A DNA stretch of 62,000 bases from Diphasiastrum complanatum (lineage: Eukaryota > Streptophyta > Lycopodiopsida > Lycopodiales > Lycopodiaceae). Under the pieces are notes generated by a model that saw only the letters and a list, made by a program, of their open reading frames with translations, searched no databases and was not told the origin of the DNA. The stretch lies in assembly GCA_029204225.1 (NCBI GenBank), contig CM055097.1, forward strand, positions 40,130,820 to 40,192,819, given 5' to 3'. The translations under genes were made by a program, and so were the position numbers. This document shows, piece after piece, positions 11,458-22,371 of the stretch (positions are counted from its first letter, which is position 1; each line of letters starts with the position of its first letter).

Positions 11458-12401
11458 ATGTCTTCATTTGGTTCACATTTCTTAGAGCAGAGTGAGAGAT
11501 TAACATCTTTCAATTATGCAATGTGGAAGATTAGAATGGAATCATTATTGATTCTACAGGATGTAATGGATATTGTGAGTGGAGCTGAAGAAGAACCTGC
11601 TGCACCTAATGAAGCTGCAGCATTCCACAAAAGAACCAGAATTGCCCTTCATTTTATAAAAATGAATGCTACTAATGAAGTGTTAAGAGAGATCAGTACA
11701 TGCACCACTGCCAAGGAAGCTTAGGATACTCTAAAAACAATCTACGAAATCAAAAATACTTCTAGATTGCTTACACTTAGAAACCAAATATTTCTAAGTT
11801 ATTAGAGAGTAGATGAGAGTGCTTCAACATATGTCATGAGAGTTAAGGATCTTCATCAAGAGTGAGCTAGTATTAGTGATGCTCTTAAGAACACTGAACT
11901 TGTTCAAGTAGTCCTAAATGGACTTAGAGATGAGTATGACAATATTGTGCAGACTTATGCTGTCAGGGAGGATCTTCCATCCTTGGAGACACTGCAAGGT
12001 GTTCTCATTGCTGAAGAAAGCAGGCAAGAGAACAAGATGCTGAGGATCAACAAAATTTCATTGAAAGATGGTGGAGATGACAAAGCACTCTTCATCAGAG
12101 ACAAGTCAAGAGGCAAGGGCAAAGGACAACAATACATCAAGAAGGACAAAGCCAAAGAAGGTGGTGAGGATTAGTCCTCACGTGCTGCAACATCCAGTGG
12201 CAAGAAGAAGTTGTCAAAGATCAGGTGTTTTTTTAGTGGCAAGAAAGGACACTATGCAGCAAACTATTTCAAGAAGAAGAACCAATCTAGGCAAGCTAAC
12301 CTTACTAATGAGGATGAGTGTGAGGGTGTAGAGAGTGAAAGAGAGGATTCACTAATGATGTCTACTTTTTCATCTTTTCCTTTTAAGAATGAAGAAGTCT
12401 A
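11458..12401 (+). pseudogene. Copia-1 gag
   Basis: This is the capsid/nucleocapsid precursor of the copia element. The N-terminus (MSSFGSHFLEQSERLTSFNY) and the W-K-I-R-M-E-S-L-L block match plant copia UBN2-type gag. An in-frame TAG at about 11722 and another stop near 11800 break it. The zinc knuckle near 12225 reads CFFSGKKGHYAANYF; the second and third metal-binding Cys are replaced by Ser and Tyr, so RNA binding through this finger would be lost. Confidence 0.85.
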
Positions 12402-12402
12402 G

Positions 12403-12960
12403 TGGATAGATAGTGGGGCTAGTTCCCATATGTCTCGTTCTAGGAACTCTTTCACTAATCTCATGTCATATCTATGTGCAAAAAGATCAATCTATACTGC
12501 TAATGATGTTGAGTGTAGGATTGAAGGAATAGGAAGCATTCCATTGCATGCATCATCATCAAAACCTTTTTGCTTACATGACGTACTGTATGTACCTAGA
12601 TTGACCAAGAATCTCATTAGTGTAGGACAGTTGTTTGATAGTGGATTGGATGTCAAGTTTCAAATTGACAAGTGTATAATCTCAAGAGAAAATGAAGTTA
12701 TTGCTAGAGGATCTAGAACTAGTAAGTTGTACAAACTAGATTCTAGGGAGAGTGCTAACGTTTCAGATATTGCTTATGAGACCAAGGTTCTACAGGAGGA
12801 TCTGTGGCACAAGAGATTGGGTCATCCCAATTTCAAAGCCATGCAATCTATGGTCAAAGAAGGAAAAGTTGTTGGTCTACCAAAGACACTATCAAAGGAG
12901 CTTCTACCTTGTGAAGCTTGTGTGCTGACAAAGTCACACAGAAGGCCTTTTCCTAGATGA
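12403..12960 (+). pseudogene. Copia-1 protease and GAG-pre-integrase region
   Basis: The aspartic protease active site is WIDSGASSHM (about 12404-12435), followed by the beta-rich core ending VPRLTKNLISVGQL. The GAG-pre-integrase zinc domain follows: LWHKRLGHPNF supplies the two His (about 12800) and CEACVLTKSHRR the two Cys (about 12910). A TAG precedes the protease at about 12400 and a TGA follows at 12958, so it is separated from gag and from the integrase core by stops. Confidence 0.88.
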
Positions 12961-13688
12961 AGTATCAAGACAAAGCAACCAATTCAACTTGTACACTCTG
13001 ATGTTCATTTCTCATCAACTAAGAGCAAAGGAGGAGCCAACTGCTTTGTCTCTTTTGTAGATGATTATACAAGATATTCTTGCATCTATATGTTGTCTTC
13101 AAAAGCCATGGTTTATGATGTCTTTCTTACTTTCAAAGCTTATGTAGAGAAGCAGTTTCCTTTCAAGTTAAAAGCTTTAAAAATTGATAGTGGAAGAGAA
13201 TACACTTCCAATAAGTTTAACGACTTTTGTGAGAGAGAGAGGGTATTCAAAGAGAGTTTTCTTGTTCATATACTCCTCAGCAAAATGGATTTGCTGACAG
13301 AAAAAGTAGAACTTTGTGTGAATCTGCAAAAGCCATTAGGCTAGAAGCTTCTCTGCCTAAAGATTTTTGGGGAGAGGTAGTTGCATGTGCAAACTATCTT
13401 TGTAATAGGCTTCCAAATCTTGCAATAGGAGGAAAGACACCATTTGAGATGTTGTATAAGAAAAAGCCTAAGGTAGATCATCTTAGGATTTTTGGCTGTG
13501 TATGCTTTGTGCATGTGCCTCTAGAAACTAGGAAGAAGGAAGATCCTAGTGCAGTAAAAGGAATTTTTGTAGGATATGCATCCACTAAAAAAGCATACCA
13601 GATTTATTTGCCCTCTACTGACAAGAGTGTTGTTAGTAGAGATGTGATCTTCCATGAAGATCAGAAGTTTAACTTGGATGATGCATAG
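12961..13688 (+). pseudogene. Copia-1 integrase core
   Basis: The first catalytic Asp is in QLVHSDVHFSS (about 12985) and the second in LKIDSGREYTSNKF (about 13185). A frameshift near 13245 moves the rest to another frame. The third acidic position, normally Glu in the NGVAERKNRT block, reads NGFADRKSRTL (about 13285), so the DDE Glu has become Asp. The downstream PKDFWGEVVACANYLCNR and HLRIFGCVCFVHVP segments are typical of copia integrase C-termini. It ends at a stop at 13686-13688. Confidence 0.86.
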
Positions 13689-13858
13689 ATCAAGGAGACT
13701 CATGCAAGATCTACAATCATCAATCTTGATGTTGTTCAAGAAGAGGTAAGGCCAAGGCTTGAGGAAGAGCAAATTCAAGCTACCACACCCAGAAGATCTA
13801 CACGAGCAAGATCTGAGCCAAGCAAGTGTAAGGTGAAACTTCCTATCATGCACTTTTT

Positions 13859-15418
13859 ATCTCAGATGAAGAGCCTAAGGATATCCAAGAAGCTTTTCAA
13901 TCCAAGGAGTGGGTTGAAGCAATGACCCAAGAATTTGAAGCCTTGATGTCAAATAACACATGGGAGCTTGTGGAGCCACCAAACAACATGCATGTGATTG
14001 GATGTAAGTGGGTATTCAGAATCAAGTATAATCATGATGGATCAATCAATAAGTATAAAGCAAGACTTTGTGCCAAAGGCTACTCACAGATCAAAGGTCT
14101 TGACTATGAAGATACCTTTGCACCAGTTGCAAAGATGGTAACAATTCGAATACTCATCTCTCTTGCATGTTTTCACAAATGGAGTATGTTCCAGCTTGAT
14201 GTTTCTAATGCATTTCTCAATGGTTACCTTGAGGAGGAGATTTATATGGAGCAGTCTCCAGGTTTTTGAAGGAAGGTGATAAAATCAAAAGTTTTTCTTT
14301 TGTTCAAAAGTCTGTATGGACTGAAACAGGCACCAAGGTCTTGGTATGCAAGGCTCAATTCCTATCTCATATCACTCGGATTTTGTCTAAGTGATTATGA
14401 CCCTTCTCTGTATTATAAGTTTGTAGATAACTTTGTAATTATACTTCTCATCTATGTAGATGATATCATTCTTTGTGGAAACAATGAGAAGTTAGTTGAA
14501 GAAACTAAGCATGCACTTGGTATTGAGTTTAAGATGCAAGACTTAGGAGTTCTTCACTATATTCTAGGCCTTGAAATAGATTTTTGGAAAGGTCATGCAT
14601 TTATAAGCCAAAGTAGATATGCACTTTCCATGCCCAAGAAATTCCATATGGAAAACTGTAAAGGCATAGATACACCTATGGAGCACACTGTAAAAGTTCC
14701 TATTAAAGATGATGAAAAATCCTTTGAGGACATCACTCTTTATAGGAGTCTTATTGGCTCACTTATTTGGTTAACATTGACTAGGCCTGATCTAAGCTTT
14801 TGTGTTCATAAGCTAAGTCAACACATGCAGGATCCAAAGTTATATCATTGGAAGTTGGCTAAAAGAGTCTTGAGGTATATATCTTTTACCTTGGATTATG
14901 GACTATACTATGAAGGAAAAGATCTGACTTTGATTGCTTTTTCAGATTCAGATTTTGCAAGGGACAGGTTGGATAGAAAATCCACAAGTGCTTACACTAT
15001 ATTTTTTGGAGGAAATTTGGTTTCTTGGCTATCAAAGAAGCAGGCAACTATTTCCTTATCATCCTGTGAAGTTGAATACAAATCTCTTACAACCACAACA
15101 AAGGAAGTTTTATGGATCAAAAGGCTACTTTTGGAGCTAAAGTGTTATGCAAATGAAGATTTACCAATTATCAAGAATGATAACATTTTTGCTCAGGCTC
15201 TTGCAAATAATCCAGTCTTTCATGCAAGGAGGAAGCATATTGAAGTGGCTCATCATTTTGTAAGGGAAAAAGTCATTGGGAGAGAGATCTCACTGGAACA
15301 TGTTTCATCTTCATATTGTGTTGCAGATCTTCTCACCAAGCCTCTACTCAAGAATGTATTTATGAAGATGAGGTCAAACCTTGGCCTAATTTCGAAGTCT
15401 ATGATGATAGGAACATAA
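13859..15418 (+). pseudogene. Copia-1 reverse transcriptase and RNase H
   Basis: RT begins near KEWVEAMTQEFEAL and NNTWELVEPP, runs through KWVFRIKYNHDGSI and QLDVSNAFLNGYL, and stops at 14267-14269. It resumes in another frame at 14276 with LLFKSLYGLKQAPRSWY and the catalytic YVDD box (about 14455). RNase H shows SDSDFARDRLDRKSTSAY (first Asp), SLSSCEVEY (Glu) and the terminal ADLLTKPL. The domain set is complete; the frameshift at 14270 splits it. Confidence 0.9.
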
Positions 15419-15432
15419 ATTTTAAGGAGGAG
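15419..15432 (+). other. Copia-1 polypurine tract
   Basis: The purine run AAGGAGGAG lies immediately before the 3' LTR (TGTGAAG at 15433), the expected priming site for plus-strand DNA synthesis. A matching GAGGAGGAG run adjoins the 3' LTR of the element at 36646-41593 on the opposite strand. Confidence 0.75.
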
Positions 15433-16154
15433 TGTGAAGATTATTAAAATATTATCTTCCTATCTCAAGTTTGGGGTCATGTCCATGGTGATTTCCACTA
15501 AAATTCATGCTGTACATAAAGGGAGTGTGAATTGAGCACATATCCTTCTAGTGTAGCTTGGATTTGAGTTAGATAGGTTCAATTATGATGACATACAGAT
15601 GTTTAGATAGCATGCAAATTTTTACTGTATGCATGCAAGCCACATGCAATCAGTGCATGCAACATGCAAAGTAGTTTCAGTGATCTACATATGTCTAGGC
15701 AGTTTTATGAGTTGACATGTTGTACATGCAACATACATGCATGCAGTTACACATGTGGATCTCTGGTAGGTAAATTAGTTCAGTTAAGTGGACTTTCCAT
15801 GCAACTCCACTGTAGGAATGCGAGTCTCTCTCATGTAGGAAAGTTGGGCATGTTTTGCCATATTGTGAATATTGAGATTTTGGTGTTTTGGTCTCTCTCT
15901 ACCCGAGTTTTCTATGCTTGATTTTCTCTCTCTACCTGAGAGCAGCCTCTTTTTTCCATACTGAACACTTAGAATTATTTTTGACATTCATTTCTCATAG
16001 TGAAGAGTTAGATTTTTCATCAGATGTATGCCATTGTGCTCTTGCCTTGGATTTTTCAAGCATACTGTTCTTTGATCAATCTTGTACAATCACAACACCT
16101 CAGTAAGATCCTGTAAGGTGTGTGGTGAAGTTCACACGTGCTAAAAACTTCACA
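15433..16154 (+). repeat. Copia-1 3' LTR
   Basis: This 722 bp LTR is collinear with 9951-10682. It ends CTTCACA and is followed by GAGAT, the target duplication. The next seven bases (GGCAGAG) also match the bases downstream of the 5' LTR, which is unexpected. Confidence 0.9.
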
Positions 16155-16159
16155 GAGAT

Positions 16160-16316
16160 GGCAGAGGTGGTGATAGGAGGGGTTGGGCCAGTATGAGGGT
16201 GTGTGCTGCTTGAAGGGGGAGATCGGCGGAGGAAGAGGTGGCGTCACACATACGTTTGCTGGTTGGGGAGTCGGATGGGCTGGATGGCTGATTGTCAAGG
16301 TTGGTAGAAGAGGCCA
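16160..16316 (-). pseudogene. 5' end of the proline-rich gene split by copia-1
   Basis: The minus-strand frame starts at about 16314 with MASSTNLDNQPSSPSDSPTS and continues, Ser/Pro-rich, to the copia-1 insertion. Removing copia-1 and one GAGAT would rejoin it to 9945 and below. The upstream stretch 16503-16556 shares a block (GGCAAGAGCT-CGCTAG) with 24498-24516, so both loci belong to the same repeat family. Confidence 0.4.
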
Positions 16317-16896
16317 TATCGGTAGGTAAAAAGTGGGTAAAGGACAAAAAAAGATGAAAAAGACTCAAAACAGAGAAAAACAATGGATTTTGACTGGATA
16401 GATATGGAATAGGTGGAAATGAGATTGGAACAAGTGATAGAAAGAACTGAGGATGGTGTGTATGAAGTTTGAGAGCATTCGGAGATAGTTGAAAATTTGA
16501 GTGAAAATTCGGCAAGAGCTTTGCTAGGAAAAGTGACAAATGACTCGAATTTCCTTCTTATATAGAGAAAAATTAGAGTGCGTATTTGGAGAAGTGCACT
16601 TTCCACAGCTCAGTGTGAAAATTTTTGACTAGTTTGATCTAGTTCGATTTTGGTTAATTGGCAATTTTAGGCCAATATGCATTTCATACTTAGAGATAAA
16701 CTTTGTGAAGTTATTTTTAGCCTAAGTTCATTTGAATTACCACTTTTAGAAAGTGTTTGAAATGTAGAAGGTCGAGTTTGGGAGATTCAAATTTAAATAC
16801 TTTGTTCATTGAATCTAGTCCATTATTTTAAGTAGGGTTTTTGATCTAGAAGTTTCTATGGAGGAAAACCAAATTCAATATAAGGCATGGACCTAT

Positions 16897-16904
16897 TATA
16901 AATA
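16897..16904 (+). promoter_or_regulatory. TATA box of the copia-2 LTR
   Basis: TATAAATA lies mid-LTR, where the U3/R boundary is expected, followed 8 bp later by a G-box-like CACGTGG. Transcription would start about 30 bp downstream, near the CT microsatellite. Confidence 0.6.
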
Positions 16905-16925
16905 GACGTACACACGTGGGAAGAG

Positions 16926-16926
<1 letters not shown>

Positions 16927-17008
<82 letters not shown>
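16927..17008. repeat. (CT)n microsatellite in the copia-2 LTR
   Basis: About 40 uninterrupted CT dinucleotides lie just downstream of the TATA box, within the expected R/U5 region of the LTR. Confidence 0.98.
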
Positions 17009-17009
<1 letters not shown>

Positions 17010-17317
17010 CTCATTCATGTTTATACATGAGATCTCTTTGGGGTTCCATAAGTGCACTATAGTGTTGATATCTTGAATTTTTGTGTGTAGAATGCAATTG
17101 TTTGATGTTTGTTGGATTCACACGTGTGAAATATAGTAGCTTACTAGTTTTGTACAGAAGAAAAATCATTACTTTATTATTCATATCTGATTTTGTCAAG
17201 ATCTATTAGAGTTTACGGCTTCTATGCATTGTTAGAGCTAGCTAGATGTGTTATCTTAAGTAATCAAAGATCTTAGAGATTGATTGGATCTTAATAATTT
17301 GTTTTCTCTTCACATGA

Positions 17318-17329
17318 TGGTATCAGAGC
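17318..17329 (+). other. Copia-2 primer-binding site
   Basis: TGGTATCAGAGC, the perfect complement of the 3' end of initiator-Met tRNA, lies three bases after the LTR. Confidence 0.93.
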
Positions 17330-17915
17330 TTTGGTGTAGGTTACTTGAAGGATCAGACATATATATCAAGGATTTTGAGGAGTTCCAATTCTAGAGCATG
17401 CTAGATTGATTTCTACTAAAAATCAAGCATTTTTCAAGTGAAGAATTGATTTTTTGTGAATCAAAACTCAATAGAAGGCAAATAATTGAATTAGGCCAAT
17501 TTCAATATATACTTGGTGGAATGTGGCGACTTTAATTGTTATGAATAGGTCTTATTGCATTCTTCAAGATAATATATCAACTTTGTAGCATTTGCATACA
17601 GAATTTGCAAGATTCAATTTTTTGTACTTTTGTCAAAATCCTAAATTTGATTGGATCTCTTATGTTTGAGGTTGCTAGACCTTTTAAGAGTGTGTTTCAA
17701 GTTTAGAAAGTAAAAAATTTCATGAGATATGTAGGTTGATCATTTGTTGATCAAGTATCTTCCCTTATATGTGTTGGATTTGCTAGGTTTGGTGCAAGAA
17801 AGAGATTTGAGAGGTTCCATATCTTTGTGATTTCTTCTTGAGTTCATTTGTTGAAATTCAAGAGAGTGCTTTGTGCATTGTAGCATGTTGAAAGAAAGGA
17901 TCAGCTCATTGCAAC

Positions 17916-18717
17916 ATGGCCACATCAAGTGGATTCGTGTTGGAAGGCAATGATAGGCTTACCTCTACAAATTATTCTTCTTGGAAGGTGAGAATGGAGT
18001 CTCTCCTTGAGATGAATCATTTGATGGACATTGTTGTAGGTGTGGAGAAAAGACCCATGGCACAACAAGATCAAGGGAGGTATGCCAAGAGGGGAAAAAA
18101 AGCTCTACATTTGATAAAGATGAATGTTACCAATGAATTTCTCAAGGAAGTTGGTAAGTATACTTCATCAATTGAGGCTTGGTTTGAAGAGGCTTTATGA
18201 ATCCAAGTCTACCTCATGAGTACTTACTCTTAGGAGTCAAATATTTCAATGTTTGCAAAAGAAGGATGAAGGTGCTCTTGCTTTTGTTTTGAGGCTTAAA
18301 GCATTCGATGATGAATTAGCATGTATTGATGAGAGCATTAAGGAGGTAGAACTTGTTCAAGTTATAGCTAATGGCTTTTTGGATAATCATGCTAATCTTG
18401 TTCAAAGTTTTGCTATTCAAAAGACTTTGCCAAGTATTGTGGATTTGTAAGATATATTGGTGAATGAAGAGTATAGGCTACTATCAAGAGGAGGTGCATC
18501 TACTACATCTCAAGTTGATGGAGAGGAGGCTATGTCCATCAAAGGCAAATTCAAGGGAAAAGGCAAAAGCAAGTGGTCTAAAGGACAAGATCAAAGTGAT
18601 ACTTTCTCTTTTGGCAAAAAGAAATATAGATCAAAGTTAAAATGCTTCTATTGTAGCATCAAAGGGCATTTTGCTAGTGATTGCTTCAAAAATAAGAGAG
18701 TTCAAGGTGATAAGTAA
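17916..18717 (+). pseudogene. Copia-2 gag, truncated element
   Basis: This encodes plant copia gag: the start is MATSSGFVLEGNDRLTSTNY, then SSWKVRMESLL, a UBN2-like helical region and the zinc knuckle CFYCSIKGHFASDC (about 18643-18685), with all four Cys/Cys/His/Cys ligands intact. Breaks near 18200 and 18450 (TAA) interrupt the frame. About 30 bp after the zinc knuckle the sequence switches abruptly near 18747 to a minus-strand gypsy element. No protease, integrase, RT or 3' LTR of copia-2 is present. Confidence 0.88.
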
Positions 18718-18748
18718 GGAAATCTAACTCTAGATGAGGATGAATGAC

Positions 18749-19276
18749 TTATAGTCCTTGAACCAGTCGTGATGGTGAGTCATGTGTTGTGTTGCTCTGG
18801 AGTCTAGATACCAAGAATCGGAGAGCATCAAGCAAGTCCAAGACTACAAAATCTAGCACGAAATGAATTCCAGCTACTTTGGTATGCACATCCTTGGCTA
18901 TGCCTAAGGGCTTCACACTAGACTGGTCAGTGAGTCTAATTGTACAAGGAGCGCTTACCATGCGAGTAAGACCCCATTCGTGATAAAGCTTGGAGGAAAT
19001 GATGTTCACTCTGGATCCTCCATCGACTATGGCTGATTCTTTTGGAAATCCACGATGTGTGATCGAGATTATCACATGTTTGGCATACTTCTCCCAACCC
19101 ACACCTACTTGGTGGACTAGTTGCGATCTCTCTACTTCTTCATCTGGCACCAAATTTGTAGGGTGCACTTTTGGTTTTTCATTGCTTGGTCCATCTATAT
19201 AAGTCTTCAATCCTTTCCAGAGGGTCATATGCATCTTGAGTAAGGTGCCTAAGGGCATTCTAACATCACTTATCAT
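18749..19276 (-). pseudogene. Gypsy-A aspartic protease fragment
   Basis: On the minus strand the retropepsin-like core reads AIVDGGSRVNIISSKLYHEW (about 19000). The usual DSG/DTG catalytic triplet is DGG, so Ser/Thr is missing. The following SVKPLGIAKDVHTKVAG and FVLDFVVLDLLDALRFL match the flap and C-terminal strands of plant Ty3/gypsy proteases. The 3' side is cut by the copia-2 junction, so RT, RNase H and integrase are absent. Confidence 0.8.
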
Positions 19277-19424
19277 AGATCGACTAGGATAGTGGTGTGG
19301 TCTTTTTTCTCTTCCTTGCTATGGAAAGAGACTTCAAACTAGAATGTTCATTTGCATTCTATCTCGTCTCATGGATGAACTCTAGTAACCTAGGATTCAC
19401 TAGGGAGCGAGGGGAAGTGGTGGG

Positions 19425-19912
19425 CTATTGATCGTCAGCACCATCAGGCTGATGTTGTTCATGCTCTCGGGCTGCTTCTCTAGTTTGATATAGGGCTTGG
19501 GCTTCTTTCACCCACTCCTTCATTCTCCTAAAGCTACCTTGCTCAACTGCGGGGTTAGGGTACTCTCCTACGTATAAAGAGCATGAAGATCCACTAGCAA
19601 GACCAGTGGTAACAAACTTGGATGGCTCTTTTTGTTTTTTCTTTTCTCTTTTGGGCTCTCGTCTGGATGCTGGCATCGTAGATGCCTTGGGATCTCCTAC
19701 CACACTCATCAAATGTAGTGGGCCAGAGACTTCACCTTGCTTCTCCTATCTATTTGGACACGTAAGATATGGGTGTCTCTACTTGCAATCCCGGCAAAGA
19801 GACACAAAGTTGCCTTGTGGTTTGTTAGGGCACTCGACGATTCTATGGTTCTCTCCACATCCATAGCCCTTGATGGGAGCTCTGAATCCGGTACCTCTAA
19901 GCTGGTTGGCAT
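19425..19912 (-). pseudogene. Gypsy-A gag C-terminus (nucleocapsid region)
   Basis: Minus-strand frames encode a basic Lys/Arg-rich linker (REPKREKKKQKEPSKF) and, upstream, a degenerate zinc-knuckle-like CGENHRIVEC segment. They lie between the protease (18749-19276) and the gag core (20538 and above). Several frame changes show decay. Confidence 0.6.
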
Positions 19913-20537
19913 AGATAGGCACTAAGTCTCCATTCTCTCCATCTATAAAATGCACTGGAATAGATTCCTACGCTTCCTCTCCAGGGTAGTAGGATTCTTC
20001 AGTCACTTTGACCATGTTCAACTGCTGAGGATCTGGTTGAGGGTTTTGTACTACTAAACCTTGGGTTCTGGGGGGAATGGGAGGTAATGCTAGTCTAGGT
20101 GGTGGTTGGGGTAGAGCACCTTGGTGTCGCGCCGACGGGGCAAAATCTGGTACTAGTCAGGGCTGCTTGGTTTTTGAGATTATAGCGACATTCATTTGTA
20201 TCATGATTGCTCATTTTGCAAATATGACAATATCAGGCAGGTTGCTCCAACCTCTGTCACAACTGAGGGCATTCATTTCTGGTATGGTTGCCTTGGCAGT
20301 GTGGACACTAGGGGATTCTCTCCTCAAATAGGTGTGGATAGGGCCTAGTTGTATGACTTTCAGCTTTTGGTCTACAGCCATAGTAAGGTCAGTCGTGAGC
20401 TTTTTTATCTGCTCATTGCTTTGTGTGTGCAGCCTCTCCATGGCAGATATGATGGTATCGGCGCTATTGGTAGTAGAGGTGGAAGCGTCATCATGTAGCT
20501 TATCCTTACGTTTGGCCCTTCGTTCTTTTCTGCGTCT

Positions 20538-21350
20538 TCAAACCTGGTCAGAGTTATCAGAGTCCAAACTAGTGCTCTCACTATCGTCGACTCTCTTGAT
20601 GGCATCGGCGCAGGCTACTTGGAAACATGCATATTTGTCTCTTTGCTTCATTTGTTGTCTGATTCCCTTGAGTAGTCCTGCCATGAACCATGTTAGGATG
20701 CTATGGTTTGTGACACTATTAGGGTCGCATGCTCCACACAATCTCTCGATCCGCTCAATGTAATTGCGTAGGGACTCGTTCTTCTTATCATACGGATACG
20801 GCCTAATTGCAAGAAAGATAGCCAAAACACCCATAGTAATGACTTTCTAACATCTCACTAGGTTCCATACCTCCACCCAAGGCATAGACACCTACCTACC
20901 CTTATCCATGGACACCAGTACCTTAATCTAAAGACACATGCCCTTAATCCTAAGGGTACCTCTTATCAAGGGTAACTTGATTCCATACCTCTGACCAGGG
21001 TATAGTCACTTGTCTGCCCTTATCCAAAGGCACCTACTCTTAATCCTAAGGGTATCTCTTATCCAAGGGTAGCGGGTGGTTTTGAATCTTGTGATGAATT
21101 CAGCTAGTAGAATGTTCCAATCATCGCATTTGTTCTACTCAAGATTGAAATACCAATCTTTAGTAGTATCAGTTAAGCAAATATTGAAGTATCTTAATAG
21201 CTCTTGCAGGTTGTCATCTCCATAGGCTCTACACGCTTGAGTGTAGATCTGTAGTAATCGTCGCGGATCTCCCTTGCCATCAAACCTCAAAAGGTCGATT
21301 TTGGGAAAATTTTGGACTGCATGAGGCACAAATGGCCTAGGATTGTCCAT
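20538..21350 (-). pseudogene. Gypsy-A gag core, interrupted by a short insertion
   Basis: On the minus strand, 21135-21350 carries the Retrotrans_gag signature: PKIDLLRFDGKGDPRRLLQI and DTTKDWYFNLE. The second half (20538-20834) continues with AIRPYPYDKKNESLRNYIER and a helical region. Between them, 20840-21072 is a non-coding tandem duplication that is foreign to gag. Order and spacing fit a gypsy gag split by that insertion. Confidence 0.8.
20863..21072. repeat. 118-bp tandem duplication inside gypsy-A gag
   Basis: Two diverged copies (20863-20980 and 20981-21072) both begin TTCCATACCTC and include CTTAATCCTAAGGGTA and CTTATC-AAGGGTA. The inner ends form short inverted repeats (CCCTTAATCCTAAGGG), so the unit may fold. 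Confidence 0.85.
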
Positions 21351-21654
21351 CGGTGGTGGACCTACGTCCGGATCTCAGATGCATACAATGGAATGAAAAA
21401 TAGGGCTGTTTTTAGTATTTTCATCTTTTTGATGTTTTTGATCATTTGTGTATTGGTGATCAGATGTTGGATCTGATAAGGGATCTAACCGATGCAATGA
21501 TGAATCTCAGATCAAGATCGAATTGGGATCAAAACAAAAGTCGGATGGATGGATGCGAAGCGATGTAACTGCGAATCCAAAAGGCAATCGGGGAAAATAA
21601 AATACAGACGGGTTGATTGTAAACAGATCAAAAAAAATTCTAGAATTTCTCTGA

Positions 21655-22300
21655 TGGTGAGCTATATTGGGCGAGTAATAACAGACGTGAGTAATAGGAT
21701 TATAACTCGCCAAGCTATCAACTTGCTACAAATGATGATCAGAACAATCTGTGAAGATGGCGAGTAATGAGGAACTGATGGCGAGTAATAACTGGCAAGT
21801 AATGGCTCTGATGGCGAGTAATAAAACTATAACTTGCCAGTCGCCAGGAACATAGATCAGTATGAGTATACACCTCAGTTCTGATGGCGAATAAAGTTGA
21901 TGAACAAAAACAAAAAATAAAAATAAACTCAGATGGTGAGTTATAACTAGCGAGTACTGAAAGGGTGAGAACTAGGAAAATTGGAGAAAAAATTCATAAT
22001 GGCGAGTAATGGCTCTGAGCGTGAGTAATAAATAATAACTCACCGATCACCAGGAAGATGCCCTTGAGCTTGCTGATCACTCTGCTCTGATGGCGAGTAA
22101 AATTAGCAAAGAAAAAGTTAAAAAAATGGGTTTGGCGAGTAATAGGCTGTAGGGCAAGTAAAGTATTTAATGGCGACTTATAGTCTATAACTCGTCAAAC
22201 TCACTGTACAGTCTTTGGAGCCTGCCTAGCTCTCTGGAGAAGTGGCGAGTAAAAATAGTAAAAAAAAAAATAGAGAAAAGCCAGCCGACGAGTAATATAC
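21655..22300. repeat. Cluster of GGCGAGTAATAA-type motifs in the gypsy-A leader
   Basis: Roughly 20 imperfect copies of (G/T)GGCGAGTAATAA or its complement (CTCGCC) lie in about 650 bp between the gag start and the PBS. Copies are irregularly spaced and mostly in one orientation, with paired complements near 21710, 21838, 22040 and 22190. Confidence 0.8.
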
Positions 22301-22371
22301 CTGTGAAAATACAAGAAAAATTCAAACAAAAGGCAAACTAAAACCCATCTAACAGTAGCTTAGCACCGTCT

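Larger units (their letters stand above)
9951..16154 (+). mobile_element. Copia-1: full-length Ty1/copia LTR retrotransposon, inactive
   Basis: This 6204 bp element starts with TGTGAAG and ends with CTTCACA, bounded by two similar LTRs (9951-10682 and 15433-16154). It is flanked by the direct repeat GAGAT (9946-9950 and 16155-16159), a 5-bp target-site duplication. Gag, protease, integrase, reverse transcriptase and RNase H follow in the order typical of copia. Numerous stops and frameshifts, a catalytic Glu changed to Asp in integrase and a damaged primer-binding site make it inactive. It sits inside the minus-strand proline-rich gene. Confidence 0.93.
16614..17314 (+). repeat. Copia-2 5' LTR
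   Basis: This starts TGTGAAA and ends CTTCACA, directly before a perfect PBS. It contains TATAAATA at 16897-16904, CACACGTGG just after it, a long (CT)n run and the 14-bp palindrome TTCACACGTGTGAA at 17117-17130. The shared termini with copia-1 show that these are related copia lineages. Confidence 0.85.
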
